The notes beneath the pieces are model-generated. The model was not told the DNA's origin and searched no databases. It saw only the letters and a list, made by a program, of their open reading frames with translations. Below are positions 26,681 to 35,004 of a stretch of DNA of 53,970 bases, piece by piece. The position numbers and the translations under genes were made by a program. The stretch spans positions 1-53,970 of IMG/VR virus record IMGVR_UViG_3300025108_000066. One strand, given 5' to 3'. This DNA comes from a virus. Positions within the stretch are counted from its first letter, which is position 1. The number at the start of each line of letters is the position of its first letter.

Positions 26681-27118
26681 TTATTTTCTTGTTAGTGAGC
26701 CTCCAAAATATAATCCAATGATAGAAAATATAGTGTGTGATTGTAGGTTTGTTATGTAAACTGTATTGCCTGCTTCAAAGTATGATGTCTCATATACCTC
26801 ACCAAATATCCACCAACCACTATCTGCTTCAGTCATTATCTGATAAGCAACATTAACATCAGTAAAGATTGGTGCAACGATTGGCACTACGATAATACTA
26901 AATACGCACATTAATGCTATCCAACGTCTAGTGTGCTTGGTGTGTGGGTCAGATACTTCTCTTGCTTTATCTGTTTGTTGAGCTGCAAATTCTGCACGCT
27001 GCATTAACATTTTCTCACGCTCTGCTTGAGCTTGACCTTTCTGTGCTTGAATAGACATAATTCCGCCAAGCACCGTACTTGCGAGCATACTTAATAATTC
27101 CATTGGTATTCCAAACAT
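26681..27118 (-). CDS. Probable holin or membrane protein
   Basis: 145 residues with three hydrophobic segments: MELLSMLASTVLGGIM near the start, WIALMCVFSIIVVPIVAPIF near 67-86, and a C-terminal IFSIIGLYFGGS. A charged heptad-rich helix separates the first two. GAGGT precedes the ATG. It is followed by the tail nozzle gene and preceded by a small membrane protein, a layout common for phage lysis cassettes. The holin role is inferred from topology. Confidence 0.65.
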   Translation of the reverse strand: MFGIPMELLSMLASTVLGGIMSIQAQKGQAQAEREKMLMQRAEFAAQQTDKAREVSDPHTKHTRRWIALMCVFSIIVVPIVAPIFTDVNVAYQIMTEADSGWWIFGEVYETSYFEAGNTVYITNLQSHTIFSIIGLYFGGSLTRK

Positions 27119-27122
27119 ATCG

Positions 27123-27347
27123 TTACCTCAACGGGTTATCTGAACGAGCTTTTATCTCATCTACTTTTGCTTTGAGTACAGCTATTTCAGCTTTGTTAAT
27201 TGCTATGTCTTGTTCTAGTGGTTTAATGTTTACTGCCTTTTGAGCTTCAAGTACATCAACTCTTGTAATTAATTGCCCTTGATAAACAAAAAGTCCTGCT
27301 ATTGTTATGACTAGTCCTATGCCAGTCGCTATGGTTTTAATATCCAC
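27123..27347 (-). CDS. Small membrane/coiled-coil protein (spanin- or holin-like)
   Basis: 74 residues beginning with a GTG codon that has a strong AGGAGG just upstream. One N-terminal transmembrane helix (TIATGIGLVITIAGLFVY, residues about 5-22) precedes a coiled coil (about 26-68). This is the topology of an i-spanin or holin accessory protein. It overlaps the end of the 541-residue secreted protein gene and is followed by the probable holin, supporting a lysis function. Confidence 0.62.
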   Translation of the reverse strand: MDIKTIATGIGLVITIAGLFVYQGQLITRVDVLEAQKAVNIKPLEQDIAINKAEIAVLKAKVDEIKARSDNPLR

Positions 27348-28962
27348 GAATCCTCCTTAAGTGTTCTTCTGCTCTAATTCTTTGGTCTACTTTATCCTGA
27401 ACATTCTTTTGATACTGTGCAACAGGGTCACCATAAACATTCTGATTTTCAGCATATAAATTTCTAACATCAATATATTGTCTTGCTTCAAAGTAATCAC
27501 CTCCATCTATATTCGGTTGGTTAAGTATATCTTTGTTTACTTTACCATAATTGTCCATAGAAAAAGAACTTTGCATAGCTTTTGCTACTATAACAGACGT
27601 AGCTACAAGTTGCTTATCTACTTCCTTTATAACTTCTGCTACCTTCTGTTGTATATTTTCTACTGTAATAGTTTGATTATCTCTTGGAGAAACTCCTTCA
27701 TCCCTGCTTTCTTCCACCTCTTGATTTCCGCTTTCGATATCTTCTTCTGCTCCAGCAGTAGTTTCATCTCCATCATTTCCATTTCCACTTGTGCTTGTTT
27801 CTCCTTCTCCGTTAACCTCATTTTCCTCACTAGCTCCTCTAGGTTCATTATTTACTTCTTCACTAGCGACAAGAGTTTCTTCTTCAGTAGGCTCAGGACT
27901 TGTTTCACTTTCGTTAGTAATTTGTTCAGTAGGCTCTGGTTCCATTTCCCCGCCTGCTGTTTGAGGAACTGCTCCCTCATTTTCTGTGCTTGTAAATTCA
28001 TTTTCTTCGAGAAACTCTTCTCCTGAGATTTCTCCTTGACTTTGGATTTCTTCAGCTTCAATGTTTTGGTTTTGACTGACTTCAATGATTTCTTCAAAAC
28101 TTTCGATTTCTGTTGGGATTTCTTGGAAGTTCTCTTGACTACCATAACTTACCTCCGTTATTTCTTGAGAGAATATATTTACTACTCCTGTATTTATTTC
28201 CTCCATTGCTACTTCTTCTATGTATATTTCACTAAACATTTCAGTTAATATCTCTGGTTCTTCAAAAGGTATAAACTCCTCTACTATAAATTCTTCATAT
28301 ATAAATAATTCTTGTGGCTCTACTGTAGTAGTTAAAACTTCTTCTATTTCTTCAAATGCTGTATTCAATATTGTTGTTTGTGCAGCTGTTAAGACAGTAT
28401 CATCATAGGTCATAGTAACTGATACGTTATCTACATTAGGACCACCAAGATTAGCAGGAGCAGCAGAATCGGCACCACTAATATTAATATTTCCAATGTT
28501 ACTACCAGTCCCTGTATACGAGACACTATCTGTAAAATTTTCGCCATTAATTCCCGTAACATTTGTTCTCTCCTGTGTAGTTACTGACAACACGTTATTA
28601 TCTGAATCTTTAATTTGTAATCTAATACTGAAGCTATCAGCTGGTCCTGAACCTCCCCAACATCCTGCTACCCCACACTCACCGTTCTGCACTTGAACAC
28701 TAGAGTTTAAAGTAATTCCATTATTAAGCATTTGTTGTGTAATTACGTCATCAATGAGGGAAAATGACTGCTCAATACTGCCACTATCTCCAAACTCTAG
28801 GTCATGTCCTCCTGGACAACAATCACTTATTCGTTGTGCATCACCTGATAATGTCCAACCTGTAGTACCATTATCGAATGTACCATTAGTAATTAAATTA
28901 TCTGTTGTTAAATCTTGTGCTAGTAAGGTAATCGGAAACAACAAAGGTATTATGTATTTCAT
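27337..28962 (-). CDS. Secreted, acidic low-complexity protein with beta-sandwich N-terminus
   Basis: 541 residues. A signal peptide (MKYIIPLLFPITLLAQ) is followed by a beta-sandwich/carbohydrate-binding-module-like domain (about 20-185: NLITNGTFDNGTTGW, then cysteines in CCPGG and CGVAGC). After that comes about 240 residues of Glu-rich low complexity, then a helical C-terminus ending in a basic motif (RAEEHLRRIRG). Two possible disulfide pairs suggest export. It may bind sugar or remain at the host envelope. No lytic active site is seen. It lies among lysis-type genes. Confidence 0.65.
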   Translation of the reverse strand: MKYIIPLLFPITLLAQDLTTDNLITNGTFDNGTTGWTLSGDAQRISDCCPGGHDLEFGDSGSIEQSFSLIDDVITQQMLNNGITLNSSVQVQNGECGVAGCWGGSGPADSFSIRLQIKDSDNNVLSVTTQERTNVTGINGENFTDSVSYTGTGSNIGNINISGADSAAPANLGGPNVDNVSVTMTYDDTVLTAAQTTILNTAFEEIEEVLTTTVEPQELFIYEEFIVEEFIPFEEPEILTEMFSEIYIEEVAMEEINTGVVNIFSQEITEVSYGSQENFQEIPTEIESFEEIIEVSQNQNIEAEEIQSQGEISGEEFLEENEFTSTENEGAVPQTAGGEMEPEPTEQITNESETSPEPTEEETLVASEEVNNEPRGASEENEVNGEGETSTSGNGNDGDETTAGAEEDIESGNQEVEESRDEGVSPRDNQTITVENIQQKVAEVIKEVDKQLVATSVIVAKAMQSSFSMDNYGKVNKDILNQPNIDGGDYFEARQYIDVRNLYAENQNVYGDPVAQYQKNVQDKVDQRIRAEEHLRRIRGY

Positions 28963-29135
28963 AACTTCAATACTCCTACAGTTGTCTTGCGTTTGCTAAT
29001 ATATCTGTCTTTATACCATTGCTCAAATTCAGGTTCAAGATTCATATACTCTACTATTTGTTCAGGCTCTACTTGACCATTTCTAATACAAATAGCAACT
29101 TCTATAAATTTATTTTCTAATTCTTTAGATATCAT
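28959..29135 (-). CDS. Hypothetical protein, 58 aa
   Basis: Short helical protein (MISKELENKFIEVAICIR at the start, basic end KRKTTVGVLKL). It overlaps the small lipoprotein gene upstream and the secreted protein gene downstream by four bases each, so translational coupling supports it. No family or function is recognised. Confidence 0.6.
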   Translation of the reverse strand: MISKELENKFIEVAICIRNGQVEPEQIVEYMNLEPEFEQWYKDRYISKRKTTVGVLKL

Positions 29136-29257
29136 CGTCTTTCAGGTGCTGGTATTTCTTGTTCATTACTTCCGTAAATTGTCATTTCTCCTAGAGTAAC
29201 ACTATGAGTTGAACAGCTTACTAACAGTAAACTACTTAGTAGTATTAGTATCTTCAT
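29132..29257 (-). CDS. Small predicted lipoprotein, 41 aa (o-spanin-like)
   Basis: The N-terminal signal ends in a lipobox (LLVSC, Cys15), followed by a short tail that contains Pro and charged residues (EQEIPAPERR). A mature lipoprotein of about 27 residues is the size range of Rz1-like outer-membrane spanins. It is nested by overlap between the 210-residue secreted protein and a 58-residue gene, close to the membrane proteins at 26.7-27.3 kb. The lipoprotein call is good; the spanin role is inference. Confidence 0.62.
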   Translation of the reverse strand: MKILILLSSLLLVSCSTHSVTLGEMTIYGSNEQEIPAPERR

Positions 29258-29864
29258 CAATCATTCCTGATGGTATAGGTTTGCCATTCCATTCGTTTGT
29301 TTCAGGCTGATAGAATCCTCCTATCTCTATCCATCTAGCTTTAGCTTTGGCACCAATTAAGCCTTCTATTGGGCATGGTGTACCTGCATCCATCATGGCT
29401 TGCCACACGTCAACGTCTTGACACATAAGTGATATCGCTGCGACTTTCATACCAAGTTTAGCTAATACGGCAGATGCTTTACGTCTTTCACATTCTTTAT
29501 CTATCATATAGCTTCCAAATGAGCCTGAGAAGCCGATTACGGTCACTCCTGCTGCAAGTGGTATAACACAGCTGTCTTGTCCATAAACGCTCATTCCAGG
29601 GGCTGAGGAGCTGTTTACAGCAGTTTCCTGATTTGTTGAATTATTAGTTGTATTAGATGTAGTAGAGTTTGAGCTACTACCTGATTGATATGTAGTGCTA
29701 GATTCATAGCCACCCGTAATAGCGGTGTTTGAGCCAGCATTATTGGATTGGGTATTTGTAGTGCTTCCTGAGCTAGTAACGTCAGACAACGCAGAATCTA
29801 TACTTAGTAATAATATAAATATTACAATTAAAAGTATTGCACCTTTTATTTTCGACACTTCCAT
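29232..29864 (-). CDS. Exported Ser/Thr/Asn-rich protein with conserved C-terminal domain
   Basis: 210 residues. There is an N-terminal signal/anchor (AILLIVIFILLLSIDSALS), then about 70 residues almost wholly Ser, Thr, Asn, Gly and Gln. A compact C-terminal domain follows, with four or five cysteines (SCVIPLAAGVTVIGFSGS, KECERRK, SLMCQDVDV, GTPCPIEG). The signal and spaced cysteines suggest a periplasmic or envelope protein. The domain is not named to my knowledge. It overlaps its neighbours on both sides, so it is in the same operon as the lipoprotein. Confidence 0.65.
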   Translation of the reverse strand: MEVSKIKGAILLIVIFILLLSIDSALSDVTSSGSTTNTQSNNAGSNTAITGGYESSTTYQSGSSSNSTTSNTTNNSTNQETAVNSSSAPGMSVYGQDSCVIPLAAGVTVIGFSGSFGSYMIDKECERRKASAVLAKLGMKVAAISLMCQDVDVWQAMMDAGTPCPIEGLIGAKAKARWIEIGGFYQPETNEWNGKPIPSGMIDEDTNTTK

Positions 29865-30094
29865 TTTCTTAACGCCAACGCTTTTCTTGTTGGCCTCCCT
29901 TTGCTGTCCTTCATCGGTCCTTTAACACCAGACATTCTTGCACAAAAACTTTTTCTTCTTGCTGCTGCTTTAGAACCTTTAGGTGCTTTACCAGTTACAG
30001 GTGGTTTAAGATTAGAACCATCTTTTCGTTTAAAATGAGCTCTACCTGCTGCGTTAAGACCCCCAGTTTTACTTTGGTATTTCTTAAGAACCAT
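29846..30094 (-). CDS. Small basic protein (DUF6321-like)
   Basis: 82 residues, strongly basic, with the marine-phage signature KAAARRKSFCARMSG followed by MKDSKGRPTRKALALRKW. Proteins with this signature recur in cyanophages and other marine phages, and their role is unknown. The start overlaps the upstream stop as TAATG. It belongs to a run of three coupled small basic genes (29,846-30,416). Confidence 0.8.
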   Translation of the reverse strand: MVLKKYQSKTGGLNAAGRAHFKRKDGSNLKPPVTGKAPKGSKAAARRKSFCARMSGVKGPMKDSKGRPTRKALALRKWKCRK

Positions 30095-30264
30095 TAGCCT
30101 CTAGCCACCTTCTTTGCCTTTGCTGACAAATCTTTAAAGTGAACAACAGGTTTGGAACTTGCAGTATGCGTTTTGCCTGTGTGTATTTTACCACCTGGCA
30201 TTTTATGAACAGCACCTTTAAATTCCTTACCTGTTTTAAAATAATGTTTGGTTCCTGCAGCCAT
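30094..30264 (-). CDS. Small basic hypothetical protein, 56 aa
   Basis: Lys/His/Gly-rich (KHYFKTGKEFKGAVHKMPGGK then KVARG at the end). Its ATG overlaps the stop of the 50-residue gene upstream (TAATG), and its own stop overlaps the next start in the same way. The recurring GGK signature resembles other short structural-module proteins of marine phages. The function is unknown. Confidence 0.65.
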   Translation of the reverse strand: MAAGTKHYFKTGKEFKGAVHKMPGGKIHTGKTHTASSKPVVHFKDLSAKAKKVARG

Positions 30265-30416
30265 TATTTTTTCATGCCTTTGCAGCCGCCTTTAACCATG
30301 CCGCCTTTACCATACATCATCTTATTATTTTTCTTAACCTTTCCGCCCATAGCATATTTCATGATAAGTTTGCTTCCTGGCTTAGTTTTCATTCCAACTT
30401 TGTTTCCACCTGGCAT
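30264..30416 (-). CDS. Small basic Gly/Met/Lys-rich protein, 50 aa
   Basis: Composed largely of Lys, Gly and Met, with repeated GGK/GGM motifs (YAMGGKVKKN, YGKGGMVKGGC). It has a GAGAAA-type ribosome site just before the ATG and overlaps the next gene by three bases. Similar peptides are common beside DUF6321-like genes in marine phages. No function can be assigned. Confidence 0.62.
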   Translation of the reverse strand: MPGGNKVGMKTKPGSKLIMKYAMGGKVKKNNKMMYGKGGMVKGGCKGMKK

Positions 30417-30426
30417 AACATTTCTC

Positions 30427-30642
30427 CTATAATAATTTTAATATGTCTGTAAATTTATCTGTAGTTAAAACAAAAATAACAATAATTGTCCAGATTATAT
30501 ATTTAAATTTAAAGACTTCTCGTTTTACATCGCTCAAATCTGCTTCAATATGAGTTAGATGATTATGCTTAATATCGTGCACATCTTTTTTAATAAGCTC
30601 AACCTCAAGCGTTAATTCATTATTGTCTTTCATACCTTTCAT
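30427..30642 (-). CDS. Small membrane protein with coiled coil (XhlA-like)
   Basis: 71 residues: a charged coiled coil (residues about 8-47) followed by a C-terminal transmembrane helix (YIIWTIIVIFVLTT). This layout is that of XhlA-type hemolysin/holin partners found near fibre and lysis genes. Its ATG overlaps the upstream stop (ATGA). It may contribute to lysis or anchor a complex at the membrane. The assignment is by topology only. Confidence 0.62.
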   Translation of the reverse strand: MKGMKDNNELTLEVELIKKDVHDIKHNHLTHIEADLSDVKREVFKFKYIIWTIIVIFVLTTDKFTDILKLL

Positions 30643-30797
30643 TTGCCTTCTGCTTTTCTAACAGCCTCAGTTTGGTCTACCACTTTAGCTGTCTCTTCTT
30701 CTAGCTCAGGCTCTTCTACTACTACACATCCTTCAACCATAGTGTTACTTCTAGCAAAGGTTCCGTTGGGGTACATAAGTAGTGGTGTTCTTTTCAT
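30639..30797 (-). CDS. Hypothetical acidic protein, 52 aa
   Basis: Short protein with an N-terminal MKRTPLLMYPNGTF and an acidic C-terminal half (VVVEEPELEEETAKVV). It starts four bases after the end of the fibre gene and overlaps the XhlA-like gene. GAGGG lies upstream of its ATG. No family is recognised; the coupling supports translation. Confidence 0.6.
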   Translation of the reverse strand: MKRTPLLMYPNGTFARSNTMVEGCVVVEEPELEEETAKVVDQTEAVRKAEGK

Positions 30798-30800
30798 GTG

Positions 30801-31721
30801 TTATCCCTCTAATGTTGTTACTCTAGATTGTAAGTCTTCTATTACTGCTTGTTGTTCTTGTATTGTTTTGACCAATAAAGGTACAAGTTTGCTTTGGTCG
30901 ATTCCTTGCATTTGTTCAGCATCTTTAGTTCCTATTATAGCTTCAGGTACTATGCTTGATACTTCGTGTGCAATAAATCCATCTAATTCTGTGTTTGTAT
31001 CATCTGCTATCCAATTAAATCTGCATGGTTTGAGTTGCTTTAATCTTGCTGTTGCATCAAATGTATAATCTACATTTTCTTTTAGTCTATAATCAGATGA
31101 AGTGCTATATGTGGTTGATGAGCCACTTACTGTAACTGCTCCTGCACTTGTCGAATCACTTGAATAAAATCTTATAGCATCATTATTTGCATAACATCTT
31201 ATTTCCATACCATTTTGATTTGTAGCATCTGATTTTATACATACAAAAGAATTATTTCTTTCAACAGTTGTGCCAATATAAACCTGTCCAACACCATTAA
31301 CTTTCATTCTATCAGAGCCACCTGTTTTGAAATCTATTTCATCATCTGTGTCAGCAGTAATACTAGTATCACCATCAGCATCTAATACTAACTCAGCACC
31401 ATTGAGGTCTCGAGCCTCTGCTTGTATATCTTCAAAAAGTTTAGCTACAGGTCTAAGCTCAAACCTATCACCTGTACTAAATGCTCTAGCTGAAGTATTA
31501 TCTTGTGCTCTGACTACAGTTAAAGAGTCAGTAGACCTAGCTGTAACCTTAACAATCTCAAGATTGTTTGAAGTATCTATAAGGGTTCCATAAAAATAGT
31601 TACCAGTAGTTAGAGTAGGAAATCTAGCTCCTTCACCAGAAGCTAATGCAACAGTTGTAGCAGAGTCATTTATACCTGATGCTAATGTACTAAATCCGTT
31701 ATTTGTAATTTTAACTGTCAT
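30801..31721 (-). CDS. Tail fibre/tailspike with C-terminal S74 chaperone (second copy)
   Basis: 306 residues. The N-terminal domain (about 1-110, ASGINDSATTVALASG) attaches to or assembles on the tail. A beta-rich middle follows, then an intramolecular chaperone of peptidase family S74, with the autocleavage Ser-Lys pair five residues apart in SDYRLK. The C-terminal end is a coiled coil that would be released. It is paralogous to the gene just upstream at 31,733-33,139 and shorter in the middle, so the receptor-binding part differs. Confidence 0.85.
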   Translation of the reverse strand: MTVKITNNGFSTLASGINDSATTVALASGEGARFPTLTTGNYFYGTLIDTSNNLEIVKVTARSTDSLTVVRAQDNTSARAFSTGDRFELRPVAKLFEDIQAEARDLNGAELVLDADGDTSITADTDDEIDFKTGGSDRMKVNGVGQVYIGTTVERNNSFVCIKSDATNQNGMEIRCYANNDAIRFYSSDSTSAGAVTVSGSSTTYSTSSDYRLKENVDYTFDATARLKQLKPCRFNWIADDTNTELDGFIAHEVSSIVPEAIIGTKDAEQMQGIDQSKLVPLLVKTIQEQQAVIEDLQSRVTTLEG

Positions 31722-31732
31722 AATCTATTAAT

Positions 31733-33139
31733 TTATCCTTCTAGTGCTGTAATTCTTGCTTCTAATTCTTGTATTGTTTTAACTAATAGTGGAACAAGTT
31801 TTGCTTGGTCTATTTGTTGCATAACAGGTATATCACTCATACTTGCAGACCATGTAGTATCATTTGCATAATTTCCATCTGCTTTATCTTTTGTCCATTC
31901 TGCTTCTGTTACACCCTCTGAATTGAAAGTTCCATCGGCATTTTTAACAACATTGGTTGCTGTTCTTGTAGCATCTTTAGTTCCTATTATAGCTTCAGGT
32001 ACTATGCTTGATACTTCATGTGCAATAAATCCATCTACTGTTTTATCTGCATCTACAATAAAATTAAATCTTGCAGGTTTTAATTGTTTTAATCTTGTTG
32101 TTGCATCAAATGTATAATCTACATTTTCTTTTAATCTATAATCTGATGATGTTGCATAAGTTGTGCTTGATGCTGATGTCGATATACTACCACCACTAGC
32201 CCCATCTTTATGAAAGACAACGACAATACCATCACTTGATAATCTATTTATAACTATAGGTTCCATACCATCTGCAATAAATTCAGCAGCACCTGCTTTT
32301 GTGCCTAAATCGTTAAAACAAATACCTGCAGTTCCAAAGTTATTAGTATTTTTATTAAATAATATTTCACCTGAACTATTAATTCTCATTCTTTCTGTAT
32401 TGCTTGATGTTGTAGCACTACTGCCTTTAGTGAATATAAGAGCATTATCTGAGTTTATGTAAGTATGCTCAAATGTGCTTGTATCGTTGGTTACTCTAGG
32501 AACACCTCTTATCCATAAACCTGCTTGTGTACCTGATGAGCCAGAGCCATGCATTTTTACATTCACTCCACTAGCAGTTGTTATATCGGTTGTAGTGATA
32601 GACATTCTATCTGTGCCACCTGTTTTAAAATCTATTTGGTCATCGGTATCTGCCGTAATTGAAGTGTCTGCATCAGCATCGAGTATCAATTCTGCTCCGT
32701 TTAAATCTAAAGCTCCCCCAAAAGAGGGTGCTGTAATATTTCCTGAAGATTGAATAGTACCTGTAATATTAATATTACCTGTACCTGTAATATCATTTGA
32801 GTTTAATCCTAGGTCTGACCCTAGTGCAGATATTTGAGTTGAAACATCTAATAAAGATTGTGCAGTAATTCTAAGTTCTATTCTATCACCAACAGCAAAT
32901 GCTCTAGCTGAAGTGCTTTCTTGTGCACGAGTAACAGTTAATACATCAGATGACCGTGCAGTACATTTAGCAATCTCTAAATTATTTGATGCGTCTATAA
33001 GAGTTACAAAAAAATACTCACTGCCTGTTAAAGATGGGAATAAAGCTCCGTCCCCAGATGCTACAGTTATACTAGTAACAGAGTCATTTATACCTGAAGC
33101 TAGTGTAGATACTGCGTTATTCGCAAATTTTACTGGCAT
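31733..33139 (-). CDS. Tail fibre/tailspike with C-terminal S74 chaperone (first copy)
   Basis: 468 residues, with the same N-terminal domain and S74 end as its downstream paralogue but a longer middle and an insertion near residue 400. The S74 motif is SDYRLKENV; cleavage before this Ser after trimerisation is the known behaviour of the family. The shared parts include DADADTSITADTDDQIDFKTGG. The two adjacent fibre genes could give alternative receptor binding. Confidence 0.86.
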   Translation of the reverse strand: MPVKFANNAVSTLASGINDSVTSITVASGDGALFPSLTGSEYFFVTLIDASNNLEIAKCTARSSDVLTVTRAQESTSARAFAVGDRIELRITAQSLLDVSTQISALGSDLGLNSNDITGTGNINITGTIQSSGNITAPSFGGALDLNGAELILDADADTSITADTDDQIDFKTGGTDRMSITTTDITTASGVNVKMHGSGSSGTQAGLWIRGVPRVTNDTSTFEHTYINSDNALIFTKGSSATTSSNTERMRINSSGEILFNKNTNNFGTAGICFNDLGTKAGAAEFIADGMEPIVINRLSSDGIVVVFHKDGASGGSISTSASSTTYATSSDYRLKENVDYTFDATTRLKQLKPARFNFIVDADKTVDGFIAHEVSSIVPEAIIGTKDATRTATNVVKNADGTFNSEGVTEAEWTKDKADGNYANDTTWSASMSDIPVMQQIDQAKLVPLLVKTIQELEARITALEG

Positions 33140-33151
33140 TTATATCTCCTC

Positions 33152-33589
33152 TTAACTTATAGTTACAGTCCATGTAATACCTAATGTATCGCTTGCACCT
33201 TTGTTTATAACAGAGAATACAGTTCTACATAAGAGGGTACCGCTTGAACTAGCATTTAAAAGTCCAGCTTCTGTAATTGCACCTGTGCCTGTGCCAGCAC
33301 CAAATGATGCTACATACGCTACAGAGTTAGTTGATACAGTACTAGATGTTAGAGCTACACGTCCAGCTTCACTGCCTAATGCAGTATTGCCAGCTGCAGC
33401 CGCAGTGCTTCCAGTTCCTATTGCCATGTGAGACATAACAGTAGTGTTGTTTTTTAGTCGGTCAGCAATAAAATTTTTACCTGCTGTTACAACTAAATTA
33501 GGTACGATAACCTCATGTTTTACATTTCCTTGTGGACTAGTAAGGGTAAGTTTTAATTCACCTTTTACTTTAATTAAATCGTTAATCAT
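33152..33589 (-). CDS. Tail fibre-associated structural protein, 145 aa
   Basis: Beta-rich, Ala/Thr/Gly/Ser-rich protein starting with KVKGELKLTLTSPQG and with HMAIGTGSTAAAAGNTALG in the middle, ending in a beta-rich segment (TLGITWTVTIS). The pattern is common in fibre or collar proteins located directly before fibre genes. No catalytic motif is visible. It probably forms an adapter or short fibre subunit. Confidence 0.65.
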   Translation of the reverse strand: MINDLIKVKGELKLTLTSPQGNVKHEVIVPNLVVTAGKNFIADRLKNNTTVMSHMAIGTGSTAAAAGNTALGSEAGRVALTSSTVSTNSVAYVASFGAGTGTGAITEAGLLNASSSGTLLCRTVFSVINKGASDTLGITWTVTIS

Positions 33590-33602
33590 TTATCCATCTC
33601 CT

Positions 33603-34667
33603 TTAAGTCTTAGCTCCAGCTGATAGCGGAGTAGCGTTACACATGTGTCCACCCAACGAACTGTCATCAACTTCAGTATATATGTAATTAATAACAAGTC
33701 CAGCGTTCGATGAATCACCCTCAGTTATTCTATCATCATTCATTACAAGTTGACCTACAAATCCTGGGCCACCAATGACACCTGTAGTCGACTCATTTCT
33801 AGTAAATATAAAACCAACTGTACCGTCAGAAACATTAACAAGCTCTGGGTACATAGTTGTAAGAGTTCCTAATGTAAGTGTTGTATTTATACTTTCAGAA
33901 GCACTAGCACTATCACTAGGTGCTATGCTTACAGTTATTGAATTTACAGCATCTGATGGTGTAGAACTATCAGCCTTAACTATACTTGGCTGTAAAACTT
34001 GTGCATCAGATGTTGATATAGAATCTGTTTTCCCTTGTGGGGTAATTGTTTTAGCGTCAGACTCAGAAGCAGACGCAGAATCCGTTTTAACTATACTAGC
34101 ACTCTTAACATCTGCCTCGGATACAGATGCTGAATCGCTAGGATTAGTACCTATGGCTTTTGTGTTGACCGATTCAGACGGCGTTACACTATCGCTTTGA
34201 GGTATATCTGGTTGTAATGACGGTAAATCAGAGGCTGATGCAGAATCTGTCTTACTTGTAGTAAATGTTTTAGCATCAGATTCAGACACATTTATAGGGT
34301 CTGGGTCTATATCATCATCACTTAAATCAAAATCAACTGTAGAATTTATTATTTTATTTGGTGTATCAGTTGCTGATACTGAATCAGACTTAGCTAGTTG
34401 AGCAACAAATATTGGGTCACTATCAGAAGTTGTAACAGAATCCCCTGCTATTATACCTACTTCAAAAACCTGAGTATCACTTACTGTTATTGAATCTACA
34501 TGCCTGCGAGTAGGTATTAATTCAAATGCTTTTATACCTAACTGAGACGTATTTACTGTAGCCGATATCTTATTGCTATCACTAACTACAGAACTAACAC
34601 TATTAACACTAACGCTAAAAGATATAGCCGTTGCGGCAATAGCAGATACAAGTCTGATGTTAGCCAT
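33603..34667 (-). CDS. Ser/Asp-rich repeat structural protein
   Basis: 354 residues. The first about 280 residues carry a repeating pattern of roughly 18-24 residues built around SDSxSxSE/D (for example KTDSASASESDAK and PSDSASASESIN), coded by diverged repeats. The C-terminal 70 residues form a different globular part (TTMYPELVNVSDG and later GGPGFVGQLVMNDD). The repeats could make an extended, acidic fibre or a surface adhesin. It is flanked by a BppU-like protein and a fibre adapter. The exact role is unknown. Confidence 0.65.
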   Translation of the reverse strand: MANIRLVSAIAATAISFSVSVNSVSSVVSDSNKISATVNTSQLGIKAFELIPTRRHVDSITVSDTQVFEVGIIAGDSVTTSDSDPIFVAQLAKSDSVSATDTPNKIINSTVDFDLSDDDIDPDPINVSESDAKTFTTSKTDSASASDLPSLQPDIPQSDSVTPSESVNTKAIGTNPSDSASVSEADVKSASIVKTDSASASESDAKTITPQGKTDSISTSDAQVLQPSIVKADSSTPSDAVNSITVSIAPSDSASASESINTTLTLGTLTTMYPELVNVSDGTVGFIFTRNESTTGVIGGPGFVGQLVMNDDRITEGDSSNAGLVINYIYTEVDDSSLGGHMCNATPLSAGAKT

Positions 34668-34999
34668 TAGAAATTACTTCTTACTCTAAATTTTAATAAA
34701 TCATAGACAGTGTGAAGACTGCCATCAAAACTAACTACTATCTCACCTTCATATGAGCCTTCATCAACATCTAAGACACCACTAGAAAAATTAAACTGTA
34801 TCTTACCGTCTGACCCTGTATTAGTTTTAGCACAACTAATAGTTGATAAAACTGTTGTAGTGCCTGTAGCTCTAAACTTTACAGATACTGAAGTAGTAGA
34901 CGCTGATAAGTCTAATGCAGTATTAGCTACGTCGTCATTTAATGTTATTTGAATGAGTGGTAACTCATCTCCTTTTACTAATCTAATTACATCTGCCAT
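34667..34999 (-). CDS. Baseplate/fibre adapter-like protein (BppU N-terminal type)
   Basis: 110 residues, beta-rich. The sequence KGDELPLIQITLND, a middle VSVKFRATG, and EGEIVVSFDG give the pattern of the BppU N-terminal/adapter domain that attaches receptor-binding proteins. It overlaps the repeat-protein start by one base and follows the connector genes, so it is likely a virion component at the tail or fibre attachment. Confidence 0.65.
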   Translation of the reverse strand: MADVIRLVKGDELPLIQITLNDDVANTALDLSASTTSVSVKFRATGTTTVLSTISCAKTNTGSDGKIQFNFSSGVLDVDEGSYEGEIVVSFDGSLHTVYDLLKFRVRSNF

Positions 35000-35004
35000 A
35001 TCTA

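Noticed and set aside
27660-28145. Extra minus-strand frames inside the Glu-rich secreted protein gene
   Set aside because: They arise from the low-complexity GAA/GAG composition read in another frame.
30801-33139. Diversity-generating retroelement acting on the fibre genes
   Set aside because: No reverse transcriptase or template repeat was found; the similarity is between two full paralogues.
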